Positions 9,821 through 20,910 of a stretch of 28,822 nucleotides of DNA are shown here, piece by piece. A model generated the notes under the pieces. It was not told the DNA's origin and made no database searches. It saw only the letters and a list, made by a program, of their open reading frames with translations. A program made the position numbers and the translations under genes. Where the stretch lies: the NCBI RefSeq assembly GCF_008831285.2, contig NW_022204678.1, forward strand, positions 1-28,822, given 5' to 3'. The DNA comes from Nymphaea colorata. Lineage: Eukaryota; Streptophyta; Magnoliopsida; Nymphaeales; Nymphaeaceae. Each line of letters begins with the position of its first letter. Within the stretch, counting starts at the first letter, position 1.

Positions 9821-10682
9821 ATGCAATAATCCAAGGAGGAAAACCGCACCAGCGACCGCCCCCAAAGCCTAAACCTCCACCTAATAACCAGCGACTATTT
9901 CGCATACCAGGAACACCCCGAAGACTACCTGCTCAAAATTATCCAGCAGGACAATCCCTGGCCACACGCAACGCCCTCCCATCTTTTGAATTTCCTCCAA
10001 AAAATAAGCAAATTGTACAACCCAGTCTCCTACCACAACCTCACCCACGCCTTCGATGTCATGACAGTACCCCTCTCCCCACCTAGAGCTTCGATCAATA
10101 TCTCACCAAATATGGCTGGATGCAGAGACTCAAGATCTCCCACCACAAGCGAATATTCATGTTGATAGCTGCCTACGCCCACGATTCGGGCCACGAGGGC
10201 CTCACCAACGCCTTCTACAAGAACTCCGGACACCCCCTAGCGCTGGGCACAGTCTCACCGTTATAGAGCATGCACGCAGGAAATCTAACAAAAGTACTCA
10301 GGGAATTCCAGCTGGAAATTCCCCAGAAAATTTTATAATAGCTTGTAGAGATGATATTAAAGACCGACAATTTCTACCACGGATGGCTCATAGAGAAGAT
10401 ACAACACCTCAAGACCCTGACCGACGAGGAAATGCAGTCGGACCAAAACTCGCATACGATGAACTGCATCTTGCTCCACGCGGCGGATCTCAACAACGCC
10501 GCCAAGGACTTCTAGCTGAGCATCCGCTGGACGAATGAGCTTTACATATAATTCTAAAAGCAGGTAACAGTTCCCCTATCAAGGCCGAAATGGAAGAAAA
10601 AGCCAACCTTCCGCTTTCTTTCGTCAAACCTGCATGCCAGTTGGAGTACATAGAGTCCAATATCTCTTTTTGGACCATATGA
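9821..10682 (+). CDS. Class I cyclic-nucleotide phosphodiesterase, catalytic domain only
   Basis: Hydrolyses cAMP and/or cGMP to the 5' monophosphate. Family I motifs appear in order: YHNLTHAFDVM (general-acid His region), AYAHDSGHEGLTNAF (metal-binding HDxxHxGxxN), SPLESMHAG (matching the family's xxLENHH) and HAADLNNAAKDFELSIRW (matching ADxxNPAKxWEL). Two TAG/TAA codons here fall on family-conserved Glu positions. Start is ATG 9821, stop TGA 10680-10682. Introns of 20 nt (10067-10086 and 10564-10583) give about 273 residues. That is short even for a bare catalytic domain, which is usually near 330. There is no GAF, PAS or membrane segment, so it is probably soluble. Substrate specificity cannot be read from the sequence. 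Confidence 0.88.
10067..10086 (+). other. 20-nt intron in phosphodiesterase
   Basis: GTACCCCTCTCCCCACCTAG, pyrimidine-rich. Joins HAFDVMT to SFDQYLTKYGW, between two family-conserved motifs. Confidence 0.85.
10564..10583 (+). other. 20-nt intron in phosphodiesterase
   Basis: GTAACAGTTCCCCTATCAAG. Joins NELYIEFEKQ to AEMEEKANLPLSF, matching the family's xEFFRQGDxExxLGLPxSP layout. Confidence 0.85.
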
Positions 10683-10956
10683 TAGTTCCACTATTCCGCG
10701 GCATTTCCTAAATCGAGAGTAAATGTATATAAATCTTCAAAAAAATAATGACGAACAAGTAGCATTGGCTTTCCTTGCGCTAGTCCGAATCCCAACGATA
10801 AAACCAGTCCAAGAGTGAATGATCTTAGTTTTATATCGATGTTTCCAAGCAAAGGGACAGGTCCGGGTCGGTCGGGTTTAAATTTCGGTGTAAGGTGATC
10901 CAAATTCACCGAATTTACAATAGTATAGTATATATCAGTATTATAACAGGCGGAAG
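10683..10956. promoter_or_regulatory. Intergenic region upstream of chitin synthase 1
   Basis: 274 bases without a convincing gene. Holds an AT-rich stretch just before the ATG (TAGTATAGTATATATCAGTA) and the inverted repeat listed separately. Confidence 0.35.
10880..10916. repeat. Imperfect inverted repeat
   Basis: AAATTTCGGTG (10880-10890) pairs with CACCGAATTT (10907-10916), with one bulged T and a 16-base loop, 40 bases before the chitin synthase start. It could be a binding site or a 3' hairpin of the phosphodiesterase transcript. Function unknown. Confidence 0.4.
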
Positions 10957-13900
10957 ATGAGTTAACTCCACCAGATAGTTCTGAGCAAGATCAACGAGGG
11001 GGATATCGTCCACAAGATCTTCCTAAAACCGATAGAACTCGTCCTCAAAACAAACAAAGTAGACAAAACGATCTCCAATAGGGAACTCCCGCAGGGATTG
11101 ATGCAGGCTCTCAAGATCAATGGCATCTCAGACAACGCTTATGAACCCCTCAGCATACCCGTACTCAATCCCAATGAGACACTAGAAAAAACTAGAGAAG
11201 ATAACGCCGATAATCTCATCTCCTTTCTCAAATATCGACCTGAAAAAGATGAAGAAAATAACAAGGGACTAGAACTGGCCATCTGCGTATGCATGTACAG
11301 CGAGAACAAGACCATGCTCAAGGACAGCATCAAGGGAATCGAAGATAATGTAGGAAAATTAATCATGAACGGAGTCAACCCAGACTCGCTTGCAGTCTTC
11401 GTCATCATGGACGGCATCGAAAAAGTGGACGCCTCCGTCATCGACTATTTCGAAGAACTCTAAAGAGAAAGCCACATATACCTCGGAGAAAACAACGTAC
11501 CCTCGTACACCCCCGAAGACATCGAAGAAGAAGTCAAGTTACAGGGCGCCAACGAATTTTCTCCCGAACAATTCGTCCAAAAAAATATGAACAGTTTTCT
11601 CTTCAGCCAGCCAGAACTATAGGATCGCTAGAATAGAAGGTTCACCTGTGTCCGCGAGGAGTATCTTCAACTGAAGGAGATCAAGAATGAGCTATTGAAA
11701 TTAAAATCAAATAAAAAAAATGAAAATCTATACGAGAAGCTACCCGAAAGAGTAAAACAGGATTTCTTTTTAAGGGTGGCCAAAGAACACGAGCTGAGGA
11801 GACTCAAGAAAGAAGGAATATACAAAATATAAAGCGACCTCAATGACCAACAAATCATCGATGCATATGCCTACAATCCACAACATTGCAAAGTCATAGC
11901 CACAGAAGCCATCAACAAAGCCATCGCGTTTATCGATAAGTATGTGGCGACCAGAGAAGATTTGTGCTATCTGGGCTCCTTTAGAAAGAAAATTGTATTA
12001 CCCTCGCAACAACACAAGGGAAGCAACGATAATGTATTCGTCTAGGAAGATTAAGATGGAATGGTAAGGTGCATGAACCTTTTCATGTGCGTCAAGTATA
12101 AGAATGCAGGAAAGTTGTCATCACATAATTGGTTTTTCAACGGTTTTTGCAGATAATTGAATCCAAGTTACACAATACTCATGGATGTGGGCCTTAAGCC
12201 ATAGAAAGAATCTATTTTCAAGATGTATAAACATATGAAGGATCATCCTAATGTAGGAGGAGTATGCGGATACATGAGATTGAAAATTGAGCAATTGTAA
12301 GAGTAATAATAAATCAAAGACGAAGATGTTGACTGGCTGTCCAGCTTTACGTTGAATTTTGTTGACATTCAGAAGGCGCAGCAAATGGAGTACAATTTGG
12401 CTCACATTATCGATAAGCCTTTCGAATCTGCATTCAAGTTCATTCACGTGCTTCCGGGTGCTTTCTCAGGATACAATATGGCGGCCCTGTAGTCGTAGGA
12501 TAAGAAAGGAAAACTTTTGAAGGAATATTTCAGGTCAATCGAGGAAAAACTGGTGGAAAATACAATAAATTAGACACAAGTTACACTATCATCCGTACTG
12601 CTAAGAGTTTTATTGCCATAGTTTCTATACAACATTTTCATAGGAGTCGAGCCAGAGTCATAGGAAGAGATGCTTTACAACGAAAACATTTACTTTGCCG
12701 AGGACAGAATCTTGTGTATGTAAATCCACAAAAACGGCCTCGATTTGGTGTACCTTCCCGACGCATTGGCATAAGTGGACCCTATAAAGACAGTGCACGG
12801 CCTCATGGGTCAAAGGAAACGATGGATCAATGGAAGTTACTTCGCCTTCTAAAAAGTCAAAAAGTAAATTGGCCATACCAACCAATGCTAAATCGTTCTT
12901 CGCCTGCAAGTCCTTTTCTACGACTTCCTAAACATCATCGTTTACTTCGCTCCCGCCATCTTCTTCTTCACAGTTCACATCTCTATGCTTGCCTTCCGAA
13001 CCGACGTTCTAGACGAGATTCTAACTCCAATCCAATCCTCCGCGCAATCCAACGACCAGCTTCTAAACTTCTTCGTCTATACGATCGACCTCATCTACGC
13101 CCTGATGATGATCACCATCGTCTACTACAGCTTGAACACAACATCCAACAAACCCATCTTCAAACCGTATATCTACTTCGTGTCGACCGTACTCGGATGG
13201 CTAGCCATATCCGTGCTCATCGTGTTCTTGGTTGATGTGATTCGAGGATTGACAACTGGAACCATATGTACATAATGCTTTATTTAGTTCTGCTGGGAGA
13301 AGATACGAAAAATCAACCGGATTATTTCAATACCCTACTGCTCATTAATCGGTGGATTGTAGTCGGAGTCTTTGCTATCTATTTCGTCCCCCTAGGAATC
13401 TATGCCTTGCTCTTCAGAGAAATAAGACCGCTGGTATAAGCTATCAAGGGCGCCCTTTCCTTCATCTTTTACAATCCTACCTACTTCATCATTCTCGGCT
13501 TCTACGCTTTGTGCAGAATCGACGACATTTCCTGGGGAACAAAGGGTCTCAACAACCAAAACTCCAAACAATCAAAAATGCAATAGAAATGGAAGCTGAT
13601 AAAATTAGTCCACGTCGGCAAATACGCAATCTGGAACATCACAGCCTCAGTCCTTCTTGTCTCCTTCTCCAACCTCTACTACCCTCAATTCTACATCTCC
13701 TTCGCTATCATGGTCATCATCGTCTTCACCATCGGCCTCAAGATCGTCGTCGGCAGCCTCTACCTTATGGTATACAAAATGAAGACCATGTGTACATGCT
13801 GCTAGGAGAAATATACAGGCGAACCAAAACGGTCAGAGCTGAGCACCTTTGCCGAGCAATACAAGGCAGCTATGTAGACGGATATAACGAGTCGTGTCGG

Positions 13901-14101
13901 GGATTTCCAGGGGAAATGAAGGGCAAGGCTGGAAGGAGGGGCGGCAGTTACATCCTCAGCATGAAGAAGTTCAGTATCAATCCAAGGATAAACAATAACG
14001 CTAGTAAAAAATTCCAAAAAGAGAATGAAAATCGCTCCAAGATAGTAAAATCCAATAAGACCAAAAAATTGGCCGTTGATCTTCAACCGATCACCTAATG
14101 A
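10957..14101 (+). CDS. Chitin synthase, copy 1 (GT2 family)
   Basis: Polymerises UDP-GlcNAc into chitin at a membrane. ATG 10957 to TGA 14099-14101, about 1,041 residues after removing one intron (13268-13287) and allowing one lost G in GGGG 13910-13913. The corrected length is then an exact multiple of three. GT2 chitin-synthase motifs in order: [54 protein letters not shown] and DDISWGTKG. These match the family's DG, DVGxxP, PGAFSAYR, AEDRxLC, QRRRW and SWGTKG. The catalytic half is followed by about seven membrane spans (e.g. [38 protein letters not shown]) and a basic C-tail. The N-terminal 380 residues are cytosolic and ciliate-specific. The next gene is a paralogue in the same direction. 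Confidence 0.92.
13268..13287 (+). other. 20-nt intron in chitin synthase 1
   Basis: GTACATAATGCTTTATTTAG. Joins RGLTTGTI to [10 protein letters not shown]. The same position is interrupted by a 20-nt intron in copy 2. Confidence 0.85.
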
Positions 14102-14368
14102 TGATATCATCCGTTTTATTAAAATAACTCCGCTTGGACCTCTCGTGAAAAATGAGAAAATATACAGGAAACAAGCTGCAGATAAAATATTACCAAAACA
14201 TACAATAAATATTCATTCCTTTCTTAAAATTAACTCAAAAAATCATCAAAGCCATGCCAATCTTTTTCCACTATAAAATATAACCCATAGTCCACATCTA
14301 TTTTTTGTTGATTTGAATGGATCTTATTTAGTATATCTTTATCATTAATTCGATAAAAAGAGCAAACC
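14102..14368. promoter_or_regulatory. AT-rich spacer between the chitin synthases
   Basis: 267 AT-rich bases separating the TGA of copy 1 from the ATG of copy 2. No gene or clear motif; presumably the copy 1 3' UTR and copy 2 promoter. Confidence 0.35.
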
Positions 14369-17300
14369 ATGAGCGAATTGACAGATATCCTCCTCAACAA
14401 GATCGATGAAGGAGACCTCACCCACAAGGTTTTCCTAAAACCCATCGAACTCGTCCTCAGAACCAACAAAGAAGACAAAAATGTATCAGGAAGGGACCTA
14501 CCGCAAGGCATCATGCAGGCCTTCAAAATAAACGCAATTACAGATAACACCTATGAACCCCTCGATTTCCCCACACTCAAACCCGACGACACCTACGAAG
14601 AGACTTGCGAAGCCAATGCCGACAACCTTATCTCCTTCCTCAAATACGCCGCCCAAGGAGAAGAAAGGAGCAAAAATGGACTATAATTAGCCATCTGCGT
14701 TTGCATGTACAGTGAGAATCGAATCATGCTCAAGGACAGCATCAGGGGCATCGAGGACAACATCACAAAATTAATCTCAAGTGGAGTGAACCCAGATTCA
14801 ATCGCCGTCTTTGTCATCATGGACGGAATAGAGAAAGTGGATGGAACCGTCGTTGACTATTTCGAGGAACTAGAAAGAGAAAGCTTCATATATCTCGGCG
14901 AAAATAATGTCCCCTCGTATACCAAGGAAGATATCGAAGAAGAGATCAGACAGAGGAATATGAAAGAATACTCAGCAGAACAATTCGTGCAAAAAAATAT
15001 GAACAGTTTTTTATTCAGCAACCCCGAATTATAGGACAGGTAGAGAAGAAGGTTCACGACGATCCGGGATGAATATCTCTAAATGAAAAGAATAAAAACT
15101 TAGCTTTTGAAATTGCAATCGAACAAGAAAAACGAGAACCTTTTCGATAAGTTACCCGAAAGGATCAAAAAAGATTTCTGGATACAAGTTGCAAAGCAAT
15201 ACCATGTGAGGGAATGCAAAAAGAAAGGAACAGTAATCAAATAAAAAGATATAATCGATAGCCAAATGATCGATCTCTATGCCTACAACCCGCACATCGG
15301 CAAAGTCATCACCACTGAAGCCATCAACAAGGCCATCATCTTCATCAGCAAGTATCTAGCATCGAGAAACGACCTATGCTACCTGGCTTCTTTCAGGAAA
15401 AAAATTACACTTCCTTCGCAGCAAAGGAAGGGAAGAGAAGGAGTGTTCATCGAGGAAGAGGAAGAGGAATTGGTTCGTCACATGAACCTGTTCATGTGCG
15501 TTAAGTATAAGAATGCAGGCAAGTTGTCATCGCATAATTGGTTTTTCAACGGTTTCTGTAAGGAACTGAACCCAAGTTATACGATACTCATGGATGTGGG
15601 CTTGAAGCCATAAAAAAAGTCCATTTTCAAGATGTACAAGCACATGAAAGATCATCCCAACGTCGGAGGTGTATGCGGGTATATGAGACTCAAAATATAA
15701 CAGCTATAATAGGAGGAGTAAATAAAGGATGAAGATGTTGACTGGCTGTCAGGTTTTACGTTGAATTTCGTTGACATCCAGAAGGCGCAGCAAATGGAGT
15801 ACAATTTGGCTCACATCATCGATAAGCCTTTCGAATCTGCTTTCAAGTTCATTCACGTGCTTCCAGGTGCTTTCTCAGGATACAATATGGCGGCCCTATA
15901 GTCATAGGATAAGAAGGGAAAGCTTCTGAAGGAATATTTCAGGTCAATCGAGGAGAAACTGGTCGAAAATACCATCAACTAGACAGAAATAACTTTGGCT
16001 TTAGTAATTTTAAGAGTTTTGTTGCCATAATTCCTCTACAATACTTTTGTTGGAGTGAGACCTGAGTCATAGGAAGAGATGCTTTACAACGAAAACATTT
16101 ACTTCGCCGAGGACAGAATCTTGTGTATGTAAATCCACAAAAACGGCCTCGACTTGGTGTACCTTCCCGATGCGTTAGCATAAGTGGATCCAATCAAAAC
16201 AGTGCACGGTCTCATGGGCCAAAGGAAGCGGTGGATCAACGGAAGTTACTTCGCTTTCTAAAAAGTCAAAAAATAAATCGGAGACACTAAAAACTGTTAA
16301 ATCATGCTTCGGTTGCAAGTCCTTTTCTACGACTTCCTTAACGTCCTCGTTTACTTCGCTCCTGCTATCTTCTTCTTCACCATCCACATCTCCATGAAAG
16401 CCTTCAGAACCGACGTCCTTGATCAAATCCTCCGGCCAGTCCAATCATCATCCTAATCAAACTAAGGTTTGCTCGATTTCTTCGTCTACATCATCGACCT
16501 TATCTACGTTATGACCCTATTCACTATCATCTATTACAGCTTGAGCACTCCTGCCAATAGACCAATCTTCAAGCCTTACATCTATTTCACCTCTACCGTC
16601 CTCGGTCTCTTGGCTACTTCTGTTATGCTGGTGTTTTTGGTCGATATAATACGAGGTTTGGCCACCGGTACCATATGTAAATATATTTATATTTAGTTTT
16701 GCTTGAATAAGGAAGCAAACAACAGTCATAATCTTTCAATACAGTCTTACAGGTAAGTAGATGGATTTTTGTCGGAGTCTTTGGCATCTATTTCGTTCCT
16801 TTGCTCTTCTACAGTCTCCTTTTCAGAGAAATTCGACCCCTCTTCGAAGCAGTAAAGGCATGCATTTCTTTCGTCTTCTACAATCCAACATATTTCATCA
16901 TATTAAGCTTCTATGCCCTGTGCAGGATGGATGATATTTCCTGGGGAACAAAGGGCCTCAATGAGCAAGGATCAAAACAATCAAAAATGCAATAAAAATG
17001 GAGGTTGATCAAGCTAATCCATGTCAGTAAGTACGGCATTTGGAATGGAATAGCTTCAGTGCTTCTCCTTTCCTTCTCCTAAATGTATTATCCCCAATTT
17101 ACATCTCCTTCGTTATCATGATCCTGATCGTCGTTACCATTGGCATCAAGATAATCGTCGGAACTTTGTACCTTATCTCATACAAATGCGCAACTCTTTG
17201 CGAAAAATCAGCTAAGACCGATGGCGTGCAAGCCAAGAGATCATAATTGACCCAATTTACCTCGAAATATCGGAAAGCAATAGAGAGGGATATCTTGGGA

Positions 17301-17546
17301 AGAGTGGATGATTTTCAGGTCGAAATCAAAGAACACAAGAAGGATAAGGGAAGGAATGGAGTCAGCTATATTGCCAATTTGAGCAACTTGAAAATGAATG
17401 CAAAAGTCAATGAAAAAGCTGTTAAAAAGTATCAAAAATCTAATATCAATCGATCGAAAATCACGAAAAAACTTATCGAACAATCATTCCAACTTTCCAG
17501 ACGCCCTCCACAGATGAGACCTGATGGCCAATCCAAAATCAGATGA
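14369..17546 (+). CDS. Chitin synthase, copy 2 (GT2 family)
   Basis: Paralogue of the preceding gene with the same motif order: [59 protein letters not shown], then about seven membrane spans and a longer basic tail ([19 protein letters not shown]). ATG 14369 to TGA 17544-17546, about 1,052 residues after removing the intron 16677-16696 and allowing one lost T in TTT 17098-17100. With that base the length is an exact multiple of three, and YPQF-YISF lines up with copy 1. N-terminal and C-terminal parts have diverged, while the catalytic core is nearly identical to copy 1 even at synonymous sites. Several TAA/TAG codons here align with GAA/GAG in copy 1 and the reverse, which shows they encode Glu. 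Confidence 0.92.
16677..16696 (+). other. 20-nt intron in chitin synthase 2
   Basis: GTAAATATATTTATATTTAG. Joins RGLATGTI to FLLEEGSKQQ, at the same position as the intron of copy 1 but with a different inner sequence. Confidence 0.85.
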
Positions 17547-17748
17547 TCATTTATCATTTATCAGATATAAATCCATAGCGTTTTACATGATTATCAATGA
17601 AATGATTAATACAAGAATAATATAACATATTCATAATTGAATACAAATTAATCTTTGAAGTTTAATAACATTCCATGTCATAAATTCCATATTTGTCATA
17701 TATTTCTTTGACAATTATCATAAAATTGCTTTCAAATTTATAATCAAA
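17547..17748. promoter_or_regulatory. AT-rich intergenic spacer
   Basis: About 200 strongly AT-rich bases after chitin synthase 2 and before the next ATG. Nothing specific is recognised. Confidence 0.35.
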
Positions 17749-20619
17749 TGGACCCTCGCTAGAAATTAAAAAACATTCTCGACCAAAAGAAAAAACTGCA
17801 TGAAAGAATCAACGAGATAGACAATACCGATATCTCGGATAACAAGCTCGACGAACAAGAACTCAACCAACTCCTACAACGCAAAAAGATAGTATCAAAA
17901 TATCCATATAGCTAGAGGACCAAAAAAAGAAACAGGAAGAGTATATGAAGCTAGAAAAAGAGTATCTCGAGAGAAAGAAACAAGCAGAGCGTGAGAGACA
18001 GCTATAAAAGATCAAGAATGAAAAAAGAATGCTGGAGCTTTAAGCAGCCATGAAGAAAGTGGTCTTCGAAGGGATTAAGTAAAAAGTAAAAGGAATGAAC
18101 TCCGAACAACTCATGATGAGAGGCTATCTAGCGAACGGAGACGAGCTTCCTGCCAAGCCTTCCCAAAACAACTTCAAAGACGCTTTTGAAGGATATTTGC
18201 TCCAGGATGGCCCAGAGAAAATAAAACCCAAATACGACCTCAACAAATTGAACTAAAAACGACTTGAAATATTCTAAAAAAAGTAAGAAACAATCATGAA
18301 ACAAGTTTTACTCAGAGAACTTGCAGCCAGTGATTAGCCTATCGAAATGGACGTCCTCAACATGACCAGATAGCAACTGGTCGCATAACTGTAAAAGAGA
18401 GAAATAGATATCGAGGATTTCATGCATCCAGTTCAAAAAGAAGATGTGATCGAAAATTACGATATGATAAAAAACCAAGCCGAAAATAGAATCACCTAAA
18501 AACGCAAAAACATCTATGAAGAAAAAGCATAAAAATAAGCCTATGAACGCTACAAACGGCAATTGAGAGAAGAAGTGAATTCACTTCCTTTCAAATCCCA
18601 ATAAGTGGTAAAACGCATGCTTTACGATCTCTTCGATGACATCTGTGATGATTACGATAAACGCCATGTCAATCGAAGCCGCTAAGACCAAGAACAAATC
18701 AGTCGAAAACTACAGTAAGAATATGACTAGCTTTGGAATCGCAATCTAGTGCAGGAACTTTCTGAGAGCATCGTTGATGCTATGATGGAGGACATAAGGA
18801 AGGAAATGGCCAGAGAGAGTGCAGAAGAAATAGCGAAATTGAACTAATTTGCACATATGAAGACAGAGGAATGCTTTAGAGGGGCGTTGGGATAGGGAGA
18901 AATCGTGGGAAGATTGCAGGAATTATGCAATTATAAATTTCCATTAACTTTTGTTAATTAGGAGGAAAACCATATAAGCAAACCTAAAAACGATCAATAC
19001 CTGAAAAAGCTTGATAACTCAGATAACAATGTCTACGAGACATAATAAAACACAGTAAACTTGGTCAACGATATCGTCCTTCTATACGAAGAGTAAAAAT
19101 ACATGAAAAACGTAAAAAACGTCTCTAAGAATGAAATATAAAACAAAAACGAAGAAGCAATCTACCATTACGATAAAATATTATACTCAATCACCAAGCA
19201 CGGAATAAAGGGAGTCCATACCGGCAAATCCTACCACTCCTTTTCCCAATCCATAGACAATCCCATGAGAGTATCAAAAATCAATAAAAATTGGCTCATA
19301 CAGTCAGATACCATCGTGGCACTCATCACTCCGTGGAATAGATAAGAATTAGGAAGCCCAATCGGTAGTCGTATCAGCAATCCCTGTGGAAATATCTCAT
19401 ATTCATCCCTATATCCCGTTTTAACCTTTCTCGGCAGTCCCTGTAGTGCAATGCTAGGCTTCTAAAAAGGACAGCTACTAAAGTACAATTTCAACCTGAA
19501 CCGTATAACCTCTCGTCAAACCTCCCTAACACAATACATTCCAGTAATCTAGCACGCAAAATCTGGAGACTAGCCTCCATTTCCTTTAGACAATCGAGAC
19601 TACATCCCAATTGAGCAAGAGAAAGGCAAGCCAACGGATTAAATCCATTAATTTCGCGAGTTCTTCGAGCACCATGCCGAGCCTATCATCTTCCTTGAGT
19701 TCTACAGAGTGGATAGGGTGATCAGCATCGACCGCGGCCTCAAATGCGCCCTTTGGTAATACGGAAAACAAAGAGGAAGCAGCTGCTTCTAGCCCATTTT
19801 CAAGTTTAGATCAGGTCGAATTACCAAATCTATAAGTAAGATGAAAATCCACGTTACAAGATATCTATCCCGTATCGTCATCCAAAGAATAGCCCGAACA
19901 AATGTACCAAAAATACATGCTCACCTAAGCCTTCCTAAAAATGCAACTCTACAATAACCCTAAAAAGTAAATCGCATATTTCAAGTCCCCTACCTGGGAT
20001 CAAGAAGAAGGAGAAAAAGCAATATGGAAAATAACATATAAATAGAGTAGAAAACAGGTGAATAAAATACTGGAAAGTTATTATAACGTTGTCTAAGGAG
20101 CTATCACAGGAGAGCAGGCCAGATTAGTCGATGATACCATCTATGTCCTATGCCATCGCGAACATGTCATAAGGAATGATCTGAAAACTGTCAAGATATA
20201 CAGTTGGAGCATCCCTGAAAAACGGTTAGGAAGAGTGGGTCTTTAGATCGATATGTATCGTGATCAAAAAGTGAGTAATTTCCTTATCCTTCCTCAAGGA
20301 CTAAAAGGAGTGTAGATGTAATTAGCAGTGTGGTAAACTCGGGCAGAGTGCTTCTTTTTTCTTTGGTTAGTGGCCAACTGCTCAAGAATATAAACGACTA
20401 ATTGTCGCAGTCTCTGGCTAGAGGTAAAGATTTTACTTTAAGACTGTAGTCGGGGCGTCAGATCAAGGTTTTATATACGGGGTGACGACTAACACGGTAA
20501 TGGAACTTCACCTGGAGGATATCAATTCGATCAATGATAGGAATCGGTTGAACAAGACCATGACAACGTCAAACGGAAGTATTTTAGATGATTGCTGTGT
20601 TATTATCACTGTCTTTTGA
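17749..20619 (+). CDS. Coiled-coil N-terminal protein of unknown function (about 940 aa)
   Basis: ATG 17749 (MDPREKLKNILDQKKK) to TGA 20617-20619. The first third is a highly charged coiled coil (e.g. LEDQKKKQEEYMKLEKEYLE, KEAYERYKRQLREEV). The rest looks globular and beta-rich with many aromatic and glycine turns, e.g. FLGSPCSAMLGFEKGQLLKY and FRSGRITKSI. The C-terminal part reads VLYTGVTTNTVMELHLEDIN. No signal peptide or membrane span. A coiled coil followed by a beta-rich region is seen in some ciliary and cortical proteins, but I cannot name a family. A 20-nt intron (17892-17911) and a 25-nt intron (19836-19860) restore frame. Missing bases are likely at AAAA 20303-20306 and GGGG 20479-20482. 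Confidence 0.65.
17892..17911 (+). other. 20-nt intron
   Basis: GTATCAAAATATCCATATAG. Joins NQLLQRKKI to LEDQKKKQEEY, restoring the coiled-coil frame. Confidence 0.75.
19836..19860 (+). other. 25-nt intron
   Basis: Starts GTAAGATG and ends GTTACAAG. Joins SGRITKSI to NIYPVSSSKEEPEQ in frame. Confidence 0.6.
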
Positions 20620-20910
20620 TTGGATTATAAAAGGAAATGTTTCTTAAATAAAAGTGAAATATTTTGAGAGCATTATCATGAATGAGTTGGACGGGATATG
20701 AAGGATATGTTTTAGCTGGAGTTTGTCATACGTTTCATCATCAAATTCTAGACAAAATAATCCTTACCAACCATATCTTCTTTATCCCAAAACCTACCCG
20801 AAATCTTAAGATAAATGCCTCTTTCGAAAAACGTCGATATTTCCAAATCACTGCAGCCTTTCCTTATACAATCCCCCCTATCTTCTATTATTGTATATTT
20901 TAAATCCACG
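20620..20910. promoter_or_regulatory. Intergenic region upstream of the large surface-protein gene
   Basis: 291 bases with no supported gene, AT-rich, ending in a TTGTATATTTTAAATCC stretch just before the ATG that may serve as a promoter. Confidence 0.35.

Noticed and set aside
11139-11441. Minus-strand Ser/Leu-rich ORF in chitin synthase 1 (similar one at 14593-14820)
   Set aside because: Antisense shadow repeated in both paralogues because the sense strand is conserved.
13352-14098. 248-residue Arg/Pro-rich plus-strand ORF
   Set aside because: Mostly an out-of-frame shadow of chitin synthase 1; only its last third is the true frame after the one-base shift at 13910.
10957-17546. TAA/TAG as glutamine (common ciliate code)
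   Set aside because: Paralogue comparison shows mostly GAA/GAG partners, and conserved Glu sites in the phosphodiesterase coincide with these codons; only one partner was CAA.
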